Source of the DNA: Bacteroidia bacterium
Lineage (GTDB): Bacteria; Bacteroidota; Bacteroidia; Chitinophagales; UBA2359
Assembly (NCBI GenBank): GCA_030427245.1
Contig: JAUHXA010000068.1
Coordinates: 1-36,480 of the forward strand
Length of the DNA: 36,480 bases
Direction of reading: 5' to 3'
Under the pieces are notes generated by a model. It worked only from the letters and a program-made list of their open reading frames with translations, was not told the origin of the DNA and searched no databases. The translations under genes were made by a program, and so were the position numbers. Positions 8,505 through 16,961 of the stretch are shown here, in pieces (position 1 is the first letter of the stretch; every line of letters starts with the position of its first letter).

Positions 8505-9980
8505 TTATTTCACCCTACTCAAATGAGTACGCCTATCCCAACGTTTTATATGTTTAAAACTTGATTTTTGATTTGGTTTATACGCTGTTATTACAAAATC
8601 ACAACATGATTTTATCCTTTCTAATTTGGAATTGTCTATCTTTTTTCTTTCGTAAGTAGAATAGGTAGAAAACTTAATAGGTATGTTTATGTTTTTTTCT
8701 TCAAAAATGAATAACAAATTAATCCTTATCAAAGGATGCTTGATGTATATACCTTTTGCTTCTTGGTTTACCAAATAGTCTGCAATTTTTACTGCTTTAA
8801 ATGAAAACGCCTCTTCTATATTCACTTTTTTATTAAAATTGAACAGGAGAATAAGTATGACAATAACACTAAAAGCACCAATACTCTTTAGGCTCAATTT
8901 TCTATGAATCTGAAAACGCTCTATTGTTAATCCAATTAGATAAAGGAAAGGAATAATTAAGTACACCCATGTTCGTGGAAAAGGAAGAACGCTATGTAAA
9001 AGAAGAATAAACGGTACTATTAAGAAAAAGCACAAAGGGATTATTACAAGTTTAGTTTTTCTAGCAGCAAAACACATAAATAATAACACGAATACAAAAA
9101 CTGATAATGGAACAGAAAATAGAAAATTCGAGGTTGAATTAAAATGCACTAATAATCTTTCCAAAACTTGACTCCTTGAAATAGGCTCTACGAATCTATT
9201 ATTTATCACCGCATCTATTCCTGAAACAATAAAAATGGGTGTGTACAGGATTAACACAGCAATAGATGTTAGCAAACAAGAAATTACCAAATAGGATAAG
9301 CCCTTTCTATTTTTCTTAATTAGGAAGATTGCAGAAATCAATACAACACAAGTAAAATATGGGTAAAGAAAAGAAGGCATCGTAAAGAAGCCTATTATAG
9401 CTCCAAGAGATAATGACACGAAATATTTTGTATGATTTTGGGGTTTAAAGATCGGGGTATAACTCAACCTAATTGTGGAATAAAAGCAGATAATAAAAGC
9501 AAAAAGCACTAACATATATCCTCTTGAAAGATACGAATAGTATTGAACAGGAAATAAAAAACAAAAAATAGCTAAAAGAAATAATGCTGTTTTTTGCCTG
9601 AATAATTTTGTAAATGATAGATAAAATATAACTGCGGCAAAAATGGAAAATAATAAATTTGGTAATCTCAAGTTGACTCTCTCTGAAAATGGGAATCCCA
9701 ATGTCATATTGGTCAAAAGAGAATGTAAAATATGATTATTAGGAGCAGGATAATATGAAATAGAAGTAAAGAATCCTTCTTTGGTGAATCGCATATAAGT
9801 CAAAGCCTCATCGTGAGATATTGGTATGGTAGTGACATGATATAAACTCACCCCAAAACTAAATAATATTATCGCAATTGCAATAATTCTATAATTGGTT
9901 GACACACATGATTCTACAAGTGAAATCATCCAAGATTTTAAGCGATAAATTGCTGAAACTGACTTTAAACCTTTCTTCAT
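8505..9980 (-). CDS. GT-C fold membrane glycosyltransferase-like protein (family 39-like), copy 2
   Basis: This 491-aa paralog of the neighbouring 6882-8339 gene has the same start (MKKGLK.VSAIYRLKSWMISLVES), the same arrangement of about ten membrane segments and the same acidic loop motif, here ISHDEALTYMRF (about 58-69). It also has PNNHILHSLL, NLRLPNLLF and the C-terminal soluble tail, which is 6 residues longer (insertion around FSTYSTYERKKID). It probably uses a lipid-linked sugar donor at the periplasmic side; the acceptor cannot be told from sequence. It lies 50 bp downstream of the VPS10/BNR gene on the same strand and may be cotranscribed with it. About 320 bp in the middle (9182-9500) are roughly 97% identical to copy 1, while both ends have diverged much more, a pattern of gene conversion. 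Confidence 0.75.
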   Translation of the reverse strand: MKKGLKSVSAIYRLKSWMISLVESCVSTNYRIIAIAIILFSFGVSLYHVTTIPISHDEALTYMRFTKEGFFTSISYYPAPNNHILHSLLTNMTLGFPFSERVNLRLPNLLFSIFAAVIFYLSFTKLFRQKTALFLLAIFCFLFPVQYYSYLSRGYMLVLFAFIICFYSTIRLSYTPIFKPQNHTKYFVSLSLGAIIGFFTMPSFLYPYFTCVVLISAIFLIKKNRKGLSYLVISCLLTSIAVLILYTPIFIVSGIDAVINNRFVEPISRSQVLERLLVHFNSTSNFLFSVPLSVFVFVLLFMCFAARKTKLVIIPLCFFLIVPFILLLHSVLPFPRTWVYLIIPFLYLIGLTIERFQIHRKLSLKSIGAFSVIVILILLFNFNKKVNIEEAFSFKAVKIADYLVNQEAKGIYIKHPLIRINLLFIFEEKNINIPIKFSTYSTYERKKIDNSKLERIKSCCDFVITAYKPNQKSSFKHIKRWDRRTHLSRVK

Positions 9981-10030
9981 TTCATTAAACTCTTAACAAC
10001 TTATATTTAAGCATTCCATATATTTTATTT

Positions 10031-13000
10031 CTAATCCCCAATCATCACCGCATCCACCTCCTTCTCCCTCACCAAATCATTAAAAGCAGGAATATCCTTC
10101 TCCACAATCGCATACCAAACCGCCAATTGTTCATCAATCTTAGCCGTTACCTCCTTGAAGAAAGCAAGGGTTTGGTCAGTTGGTTGGTAGTCACCCATAC
10201 TGGTCAATGAAAGCAAATGCGCCAATTTGTTGTTCAATTTAATGGGGAAATTGAGCGGGTCTTGGTTGCTGCGGTTTTTGGTTTGGTAGAGTTCTTTTTC
10301 GATGAGGGTCATGACCGAGTCAATGCGGCTTGCTTCCTCCACAACAGCTTTGAAGTCCTCGTTTTCGTCCTTTTTATCTTTCAAATTCCCCTTCACAAAA
10401 TTCAATTGTTTGCGGGTTTTGCGGATGTTTTTAATGGCCGTGTGTGTTTCTGTCACTTTGTCTTGTGCGGTTCGGATAAAGTCAAATTGCGCCTTCAATT
10501 CCTCCGCAGAGGCTTCCATACGTGGGTCGGCTAAGACTTCAAAAGTGGTCATCAAGACTTCCTCACCAACCGTCAATTTTGCCCAATATTTGCCAGGCAG
10601 TGCTTGTGGTCCGCCCAAATTGCCCCACCACAAAACCATTCCATCAAAAGATTCCGCATCGGGATAGTCCATATTCCACACAAAGCGGTTCATGCCCTCC
10701 TTCAAGTCCTTCAATTTCCCTTCCTTTTTCTCCTTGTTGGGTTTGGTCGAATATTTCTTTATCAAAGTACTGTCGGCGTTCATTTCCATGAATTCCAAGC
10801 TCACTGTTGTTTTTGAAGTATCGGGTACTTCCTTCAAATAAAAATGCACCATCACCCCATTCGGATGATTTTGCCCTGCCGTTTTGGGCATTTTTTCGGT
10901 AGCACCGCCATCCATTCGATAAGTCGGCATGGGCTGATAAAGATGGGTTTTGCTTCGAGCAATGTCGCTGTTCAATTGGTGAAGCGGTGTCAAATCGTCA
11001 ATCATCCAAAAACTGCGCCCTTGTGTCGCTGCAATGAGGTTGTCGTTTTTGATGGCGAGGTCGGTAATCGGCACGATGGGCAAATTCATTTGGAAGGGCT
11101 GCCACTGCAATCCATCATTGAAGGAAATATACATGCCCGTTTCTGTTCCTGCATACAAAAGTCCTTGGCGTTTTGGGTCGGCTCTCAATACTCTGGTGAA
11201 ATGTTGGCTGTCGATTCCATTGGTGATTTTTTGCCACGTTTTGCCGTAGTCTTTGGAGTGATAGAGATAGGGTTGGTAATCGCCCAATTTGTAGCGAGTT
11301 CCTGCCAGATAAACGCCTCCTTTATTGAAGGGGTCAATTTCTACCGAGTTGAACATCATCCATTCGGACATTCCTCTTGGAGTCACGTTTGACCAATTTT
11401 TACCTGCGTCTTTGCTGACATGCACCAAACCATCGTCCGAAGCTGCCCACAATAAATCTTTTTCGTAGGGCGATTCTGCGGCTGCAAAAATGGTGCAATA
11501 GTATTCGACCGAAGTATTGTCTTGGGTAATTGGCCCGCCTGACGAAACGAGTTTGGTAGAGTCGTTTCGGGTCAAATCGGGGCTGATGATTTGCCAAGAT
11601 TGTCCTTCGTCTTCACTGACATGCAGGTGATTGGAGGCGGCATAGAGGCGTTTGGGATTGTGGGGCGAGAAGAATATCGGGAAATTCCATTGGAATCGGT
11701 ATTTCATTCCTTCGGCTCCGTGTCCCATCGGATTATCGGGCCAAACGTTGATGGCTCTTGCTTGATTGGTGTCGTGATTCACACGGGTCAAAAATCCATC
11801 ATAGCTTCCTCCATATACGATATCGTTGTTGCTTGGGTCAATGGCGATGTGGGCGCTCTCGCCTCCTGCCGTACTTTCCCAATCGTCTTCGTCAATTGTC
11901 CATCCTCCGCTGCGGTGACTGATGCGGACAGTGGAATTGTCTTGTTGTGCGCCATAGATTCGATAGGGAAAATGATTGTCGGTTGTGACTCTGTAAAATT
12001 GAGCAGTCGGTTGATTGTGATAAGTTGACCAATCTTTACCGCCATCATCGGTGATTTGTGCGCCGCCATCATCGCCCATAATCATTCGGTCGGGATTTTC
12101 GGGTGCAATCCACAAATCATGGTGGTCGCCATGTGGCGCAGAACGAGCTTCAAAGGTTTTGCCGCCATCCGTTGACGTTTGATAACGGACGTTCAAGACA
12201 TATACTTTGTCGGCATCTTTGGTGTCGGCATATACTCGTGTGTAGTACCACGCTCTTTGCCGCAAAGCTCTGTCGCTGTTTATTTTATTCCAAGTTTCGC
12301 CGCCATCTTCCGAACGAAACAATCCACCATCTTTGGCTTCCATCATTGCCCAAACTCGGTCGGGCTTTGCAGGGGAAACGGCTACTCCAATGATTCCTAA
12401 GGGTGCTTTGGGCATTCCTTTTTTCTCCGAAAGATTTGTCCAAGTTTCACCACCATCTGTTGATTTCCAAAGAGCCGAACCTTCACCTCCACTTGATAGG
12501 CTGTAAGGCGTGCGCTGTATTCTCCAAGTTGAAGCGTATAAAATACGAGGATTGGTTGGGTCAAAGGTCAAATCGACTGCTCCTGCAAGGTCATTGGAGT
12601 AAAGGACTTTTGACCAAGTTTTGCCGCCATCTTTGCTGCGGTAAACGCCCCTTTCGGTGGTGGGTTTGAAGAGGTCGCCCATGACTGCGGCATAGACCAA
12701 ATCTGGATTTTTGGGATGGATTCGAATGCGGGAAATGTGGCGAGAATTTTTCAAGCCCTTATGCTCCCATGTTTTACCAGCATCCACCGACTTCCAAACA
12801 CCATAGCCATAACTCACATTCCCACGAACGGTTTTTTCGCCTCCGCCGACATAAATTACATTGTTGTCCCATTCGCTCACTGCAACTGCACCTATCGAAC
12901 CGCCAAAAAATCCATCTGAGATGTTTTCCCACGTTTTGCCGCTGTTGGTCGTCCGCCAAACGCCTCCACCTGTACTTCCAAAATAGTACAAGTCGGGTTG

Positions 13001-13228
13001 ATTTGGAACACCTGTCACCGCACAAGAACGACCGCCTCTAAATGGCCCTATGTTGCGCCATTGAAGGGCATCGTAGAGTTTTTCGGGAAAAGTTTGTGAT
13101 GAGTTATTGGTGACTCGTGACTTGTTCCGTTTATTGCTTTGGGCTTCAATGGGTTGGTATTGAAGGAAAAGAAAAAGCATTGAAGTGAGTAGCAAAAATG
13201 TTGTTATGGATGGTAATTGTTTGTTCAT
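10031..13228 (-). CDS. Secreted VPS10/sortilin-type BNR-repeat protein (annotated as glycosyl hydrolase in relatives)
   Basis: I start this 1065-aa protein at ATG 13228 because MNKQLPSITTFLLLTSMLFLFLQ...IEAQS is a clean signal peptide; the frame is open 45 codons further but without secretion features. The mature part starts with LYDALQWRNIGPFRGGRS, typical of a large Bacteroidota family. It has many Asp-box/BNR motifs of the form S-x-D-G-G-K-T-W (WRTTNSGKTWENIS, WKSVDAGKTWEH, YRSKDGGKTWSKV, WKSTDGGETWTNL, FRSEDGGETWNKI and others), indicating one or two beta-propellers over about residues 50-720. The C-terminal part (about 720-1065) has a beta-sandwich-like stretch and a helical tail (AQFDFIRTAQDKVTETHTAIKNI). 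The true activity of the family is unproven. Its 3' end has been copied twice downstream with the glycosyltransferase genes. Confidence 0.85.
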   Translation of the reverse strand: MNKQLPSITTFLLLTSMLFLFLQYQPIEAQSNKRNKSRVTNNSSQTFPEKLYDALQWRNIGPFRGGRSCAVTGVPNQPDLYYFGSTGGGVWRTTNSGKTWENISDGFFGGSIGAVAVSEWDNNVIYVGGGEKTVRGNVSYGYGVWKSVDAGKTWEHKGLKNSRHISRIRIHPKNPDLVYAAVMGDLFKPTTERGVYRSKDGGKTWSKVLYSNDLAGAVDLTFDPTNPRILYASTWRIQRTPYSLSSGGEGSALWKSTDGGETWTNLSEKKGMPKAPLGIIGVAVSPAKPDRVWAMMEAKDGGLFRSEDGGETWNKINSDRALRQRAWYYTRVYADTKDADKVYVLNVRYQTSTDGGKTFEARSAPHGDHHDLWIAPENPDRMIMGDDGGAQITDDGGKDWSTYHNQPTAQFYRVTTDNHFPYRIYGAQQDNSTVRISHRSGGWTIDEDDWESTAGGESAHIAIDPSNNDIVYGGSYDGFLTRVNHDTNQARAINVWPDNPMGHGAEGMKYRFQWNFPIFFSPHNPKRLYAASNHLHVSEDEGQSWQIISPDLTRNDSTKLVSSGGPITQDNTSVEYYCTIFAAAESPYEKDLLWAASDDGLVHVSKDAGKNWSNVTPRGMSEWMMFNSVEIDPFNKGGVYLAGTRYKLGDYQPYLYHSKDYGKTWQKITNGIDSQHFTRVLRADPKRQGLLYAGTETGMYISFNDGLQWQPFQMNLPIVPITDLAIKNDNLIAATQGRSFWMIDDLTPLHQLNSDIARSKTHLYQPMPTYRMDGGATEKMPKTAGQNHPNGVMVHFYLKEVPDTSKTTVSLEFMEMNADSTLIKKYSTKPNKEKKEGKLKDLKEGMNRFVWNMDYPDAESFDGMVLWWGNLGGPQALPGKYWAKLTVGEEVLMTTFEVLADPRMEASAEELKAQFDFIRTAQDKVTETHTAIKNIRKTRKQLNFVKGNLKDKKDENEDFKAVVEEASRIDSVMTLIEKELYQTKNRSNQDPLNFPIKLNNKLAHLLSLTSMGDYQPTDQTLAFFKEVTAKIDEQLAVWYAIVEKDIPAFNDLVREKEVDAVMIGD

Positions 13229-13402
13229 GATGGGCAATATTGAAGTAAAGAATGAGGATTGAAGCGGAAAGATACGGTTTTTGGAGGTATGAAAATATTT
13301 GTTTAAGTAGTCAAAATTTGTTAACTTAGTATTGTTTCCAACCTCACTTCTTTTTTTCTGCAACTATTCCCTCCGTTTTTTTACTACTTAATTTTTTACT
13401 AT

Positions 13403-14203
13403 ATGAAAACCTTCATTACACAACTTACTATTTTTGGTTTGATGTTGTTTTTGTTATCACCAGAAGTAAATTCCCAAATCCTTGATAGCGGAGACAGAAA
13501 TACCAATCAAATTAACAATGCCAATAACCTAAGCCGAAAGCTAAGCAAGGTTGAGCCGATTCAACACAATGCAGATGAGAGTAATACTTGGAAGGAAAAC
13601 AATCACCTGTCTGTTCATTCAAAAGAGTGGCTAAAATTGGGGCATAACTTTGATAAAACGATAAAATGGAAAGGTAAACACGACACCAATACCTCTTTTT
13701 TGTGGGCAGAAAAAGGACACGAAGAAAGAGATAGTAAAAGAGCTGCGGACAATGGACACAAAGAAAAAACATCCATTTTTTGGTTGGAAAACAATCACGA
13801 TTATGAAGCTACCAAAAAATGGTACAGTGATGCGGATTTTGACCACAGTTTTGCTACTACCTTGAAATGGCGTGGAGAAGATCATGATTATGATGAAACT
13901 AAAAAGTGGGTGCAAGGAGAAACGGGAGAAGATGGTACTGTTATTCCTGAACATAGCTTCGCTTTAACAAAAAAATGGATCAAAGAGAATGACCATACCT
14001 ATGAAACAACCTACAAATGGAAGAGGGATGAGCACGGAACTCGAAAGTCTAAAGAATGGGAAAGTAAAGAAGACGGACACAGTTACGACTTATCCATCAA
14101 GTGGACCAAAGATGACCACAATAACATCAAATCCTATAAATGGAAGGAAAGAAATCACGACTATGATAAAAGTAAGGTGAGAGCAGATGAAAAGGACAAT
14201 TGA
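13403..14203 (+). CDS. Secreted protein of short H-x-Y-[DE]-x-[ST]-x-K-W repeats, function unknown
   Basis: This 266-aa protein has a signal peptide (MKTFITQLTIFGLMLFLLSPEVNSQ). Apart from a short Asn-rich linker, the whole mature part (about 60-262) consists of some 13 tandem units of 12-20 residues. Each contains His, an aromatic, an acidic residue, Ser/Thr, then K-W or a variant: HNFDKTIKW, HDYEATKKW, HSFATTLKW, HDYDETKKW, HSFALTKKW, HTYETTYKW, HSYDLSIKW, HDYDKSK. It is extremely hydrophilic, rich in K, D, E, H and W, and lacks Cys. I do not recognise a family. The regular His/aromatic/Trp spacing suggests a repetitive beta structure or a ligand- or metal-binding surface protein; that is inference. 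It is divergently placed to the BNR gene with 174 bp between the starts, and is followed by a good intrinsic terminator, so it is monocistronic. Confidence 0.8.
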   Translation: MKTFITQLTIFGLMLFLLSPEVNSQILDSGDRNTNQINNANNLSRKLSKVEPIQHNADESNTWKENNHLSVHSKEWLKLGHNFDKTIKWKGKHDTNTSFLWAEKGHEERDSKRAADNGHKEKTSIFWLENNHDYEATKKWYSDADFDHSFATTLKWRGEDHDYDETKKWVQGETGEDGTVIPEHSFALTKKWIKENDHTYETTYKWKRDEHGTRKSKEWESKEDGHSYDLSIKWTKDDHNNIKSYKWKERNHDYDKSKVRADEKDN

Positions 14204-14237
14204 TTTGGATTAGACGATTTCTTTCTTGAATATCAAT

Positions 14238-14281
14238 ACATCTGTTGGGTTTTCAGTAACCTAACAGATGTTCTTTTTTTC
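14238..14281 (+). terminator. Intrinsic terminator after the repeat protein gene
   Basis: A stem ACATCTGTTGGGTT (14238-14251) pairs with AACCTAACAGATGT (14258-14271), 13 of 14 positions plus one G-T, with a 6-nt loop. It is followed by TCTTTTTTTC. Confidence 0.88.
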
Positions 14282-14303
14282 ACTGCAAGCTAACAACTTC
14301 CTT

Positions 14304-15383
14304 ATGAAGACCAAAAATATCCTTAAATTTCTCACTTTTACCCTATCATCTTGTTTCATCCTTTCTTTTTTTACTTCAATAAAAGCCCAAACCCAAACTT
14401 CGATTCCCACCCCAAAAGTCACCTTCAATCAGCAATACATTGAAGGACTGCAATCCCATTTTCCAGTAGATTCGACCAAAGCCGTTTTTGACTTGGTTTT
14501 TAACGCTTTGCCCGATGAAGTCTATGTTTATCCGACCGAAAACTACTACTACTTTCAGTTTCAAGCAAACGGGTATTGGATTTGGGGAAATATTCGATTG
14601 GGGGTTTTGACGAGAGACAAAGGAATCTTGCATTTTGCTTACTACACCTACTATGGCAATCCACAAACGCCCGATGATGGACAGAGTTTTGTGGAACATT
14701 TTGACGAAAGCAAAGGTGTAGTGGTGAAGCGATTGCAGGAACTTCGCTATTCGGTGACTTACAAGGGCAAAACGGTTGTCTTTCAATTCAATAAACTCAA
14801 CCAAACTCCTCCTGATGCTTCGCTATTGGGTGAACAAGAAGTCTTTGTTCAGCGAACTTTTGACGAATCTGGTTTTGGTTTTTTATTGATTTTCAACAAA
14901 GTACAGAAGCATTTTATGTACGTATTGGACGAAAGGGAAAACGTGCCACTTGATTTGGAAATGGTGGTTTTGGATACGCTGAGGTATAAAAATTTGCTGA
15001 TAAATCCTGCCAGTAGCTTTATTTTTTACCAAGACAGCAGCCATCAAAACCGCAAAATTTTGGCAGGAGTTTGGGCGCAAAACATTCGCTGCAACAATTA
15101 TTGGGACGGCCCTTTCGACCAGTTGGCGGACAATTTTCGGAGTTCGTTATTGAAGGAATGTATTGAAGCGGCTTATCCCTATGTGAGAGGAGGAGTGGAC
15201 GAATATGGCTTTTTTCCGATTTTGGAAGGAAGTCGCATGGCCATCAGTTGCTATTATGAGTATGAAGATTTGGGGGAATTTATTCAGAACTTTGAAATGT
15301 GTTTGAAGCAGCCTGCAAACGAGTTTTTCGCTTGTTTGGCCTATGATTACAAAATACATTTTTCTGCGAGTGAGAAGGAATGA
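14304..15383 (+). CDS. Secreted protein of unknown function
   Basis: This 359-aa protein starts at MKTKNILKFLTFTLSS (ATG 14304), which gives a standard signal peptide ending near SIKAQTQTS. An in-frame ATG 12 codons upstream lies inside the terminator of the preceding gene and is unlikely. The mature protein is rich in aromatic residues and alternating beta-strand patterns (DEVYVYPTENYYYFQFQANGYW, NIRLGVLTRDKGILHFAYYTYY), with a pair of spaced Cys near the C-terminus (C-N-N-Y-W and later SCYYEYED, FEMC, FFACLAYDY). I do not recognise a domain. No neighbour gives a functional clue; the downstream SDR gene has its own promoter box. Confidence 0.7.
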   Translation: MKTKNILKFLTFTLSSCFILSFFTSIKAQTQTSIPTPKVTFNQQYIEGLQSHFPVDSTKAVFDLVFNALPDEVYVYPTENYYYFQFQANGYWIWGNIRLGVLTRDKGILHFAYYTYYGNPQTPDDGQSFVEHFDESKGVVVKRLQELRYSVTYKGKTVVFQFNKLNQTPPDASLLGEQEVFVQRTFDESGFGFLLIFNKVQKHFMYVLDERENVPLDLEMVVLDTLRYKNLLINPASSFIFYQDSSHQNRKILAGVWAQNIRCNNYWDGPFDQLADNFRSSLLKECIEAAYPYVRGGVDEYGFFPILEGSRMAISCYYEYEDLGEFIQNFEMCLKQPANEFFACLAYDYKIHFSASEKE

Positions 15384-15459
15384 GCAAGGTATTTTGGTTC
15401 TTCGACAGTTTTTGAGGGCACAACTTTGAAGTTTGGCTTTATGGTGAAGGATAATATAC

Positions 15460-15467
15460 TATTTTTG
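15460..15467 (+). promoter_or_regulatory. Bacteroidota-type -7 box (TATTTTTG) upstream of the SDR gene
   Basis: TATTTTTG fits TAnnTTTG and lies 25 bp before the ATG at 15492. A TTTG at 15432-15435 could be the -33 element, although the spacing of 24 bp is long. Confidence 0.5.
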
Positions 15468-15491
15468 CGCTCAATAAAACAATCCATATAA

Positions 15492-16196
15492 ATGAAAAAC
15501 ATTCTCATTACAGGCGCAAGCAAAGGTATTGGTTTTGAAGTCGCTAAGTTATTTCTTCAAAAGGACGATTACAGAGTTATTGCGATTTCTCGAAACATTG
15601 AACCTCTCCTATATTTGGCTTCAACGATTGAAGAAAAAAACAGACTTTTAGCCATTTCCTTCGACCTCACAAGTGAAAAATATGAATCATTGACTGCTCA
15701 ATTGGATTCTTATGAGCAAATAGATATCCTCCTCAACAATGCAGGTCTGCTGATCAATAAGCCCTTCGAAGCCTTGACGATGGAAGATTGGCGCAAACAG
15801 TTTGAAGTGAATGTGTTGGGCCCAGTCAAGTTGATTCAAAGCTTGTTGCCTTTGCTTCAAAAGTCGACATCTGCGCATATTGTGAATATTGGCAGTATGG
15901 GCGGATTTCAGGGCAGTAGCAAATTTGGTGGCTTGGCGGCTTACAGCGCAAGTAAAGCGGCTTTGGCTAATTTGTCCGAGTGCTTAGCGGGAGAGTTGAG
16001 TGGCTATAAGATTGCGAGCAATTGTTTGTGCTTGGGGGCGGTGAATACACAAATGTTAAAGCAGGCGTTTCCTGGCTATCAAGCTCCTTTGAACAGCGAA
16101 GAAATGGCTGCATTTGTTGCAGATTTCAGCGAAAAGGGGCATCGTTTTTTCAACGGACAGATAATACCTGTGGCCTTGAACAATCCTGATGTATAG
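15492..16196 (+). CDS. Short-chain dehydrogenase/reductase (SDR) family oxidoreductase
   Basis: This 234-aa classical SDR has the Rossmann nucleotide-binding glycine motif TGASKGIG (residues 7-14), the NNAG motif (about 83-86), catalytic Ser in NIGSMGG (about 137) and the Y-x-x-x-K pair in AYSASKAAL (about 154-158). It therefore retains the full Asn-Ser-Tyr-Lys tetrad and should be an active NAD(P)H-dependent oxidoreductase; the substrate is not predictable. The arginine and serine after strand 2 (ISRN) hint at NADP preference. It is 14 bp upstream of a CruF-like carotenoid gene on the same strand, so the two are very probably cotranscribed. A role in carotenoid end-group modification is possible but only by association. 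Confidence 0.9.
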   Translation: MKNILITGASKGIGFEVAKLFLQKDDYRVIAISRNIEPLLYLASTIEEKNRLLAISFDLTSEKYESLTAQLDSYEQIDILLNNAGLLINKPFEALTMEDWRKQFEVNVLGPVKLIQSLLPLLQKSTSAHIVNIGSMGGFQGSSKFGGLAAYSASKAALANLSECLAGELSGYKIASNCLCLGAVNTQMLKQAFPGYQAPLNSEEMAAFVADFSEKGHRFFNGQIIPVALNNPDV

Positions 16197-16210
16197 CGGT
16201 TAATGACTAA

Positions 16211-16900
16211 ATGAAATTTATCACTTCGTCTATACCCACTTTTTCCAAACAAAACATCGCTGTTTTTACCATTGTTTTGTTTCACTTAGCAGGCTTGCCA
16301 TTTATCGCCTATGAGCCGACACGGGCACTTTTTTTGCTGGCAACTCCCTTCACCTTGTTACTTTCGGCAGTCTTGTTGTTTTGGAATCATGAAGATTTTT
16401 CACCTTCCTTTGCCTTTTTTTGTGTCATGGCTTTTGGTGTAGGATTTGGTGCAGAAGTCATTGGTGTACAGACAGGTGTTTTGTTTGGTGATTACAAATA
16501 TGGCCGTGTCTTGGGTTGGCAACTTTGGGGCGTTCCCTTGGTAATTGGGACTAATTGGTGGATGTGTACCTATTGTTGTGGAGTGATGGTGCATCAATTC
16601 TATGCCCCGAATTCCAATCAAACTTCTTCTTCCTCTCTTCTCCGCCAACTCACCAAAGCTTTTATTGGAGCTATTTTGATGCTCTTATTGGATGTAATGA
16701 TTGAACCTGTGGCGATGGAAATGGGTTTTTGGCATTGGCAAAATCACCAAATTCCGCTTTGGAATTATGGTACTTGGTTCATTGCTTCATTCTTGCTTCT
16801 TTGTTTGTTTTTCCGCCTTCCCTTCAAAAAAGAAAATCCTGTGGTGGTTGTACTTTACCTAACCTTGTTGTTGTTTTTTGCAGTGTTGAATTTTGTGTGA
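16211..16900 (+). CDS. Carotenoid biosynthesis protein, CruF / bisanhydrobacterioruberin hydratase-like
   Basis: This 229-aa membrane protein has about six or seven hydrophobic segments. It carries the signatures of the CruF/CrtC-like DUF422 carotenoid family: FGAEVIGVQTGVLFGDYKYG (about 78-97), LGWQLWGVPLVIGTNW (about 100-115) and LLLDVMIEPVAMEMGFWHW (about 158-176). Characterised members hydrate the terminal double bond of acyclic carotenoids (C-1',2' hydratase). Length and motif order are normal, so the gene appears complete. It follows the SDR gene by 14 bp. No phytoene synthase or desaturase is in the window, so the rest of the pathway must lie elsewhere. Confidence 0.88.
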   Translation: MKFITSSIPTFSKQNIAVFTIVLFHLAGLPFIAYEPTRALFLLATPFTLLLSAVLLFWNHEDFSPSFAFFCVMAFGVGFGAEVIGVQTGVLFGDYKYGRVLGWQLWGVPLVIGTNWWMCTYCCGVMVHQFYAPNSNQTSSSSLLRQLTKAFIGAILMLLLDVMIEPVAMEMGFWHWQNHQIPLWNYGTWFIASFLLLCLFFRLPFKKENPVVVVLYLTLLLFFAVLNFV

Positions 16901-16961
16901 TTTGAGAATACCAATAAAGTACGGCAAGGTCAATTTTACTTCAAAAACTTTTCTGTTCTTT

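Noticed and set aside
10844-11392. Plus-strand open frame of 182 aa opposite the VPS10/BNR gene
   Set aside because: Antisense to clear Asp-box repeats; no start signals or protein features of its own.
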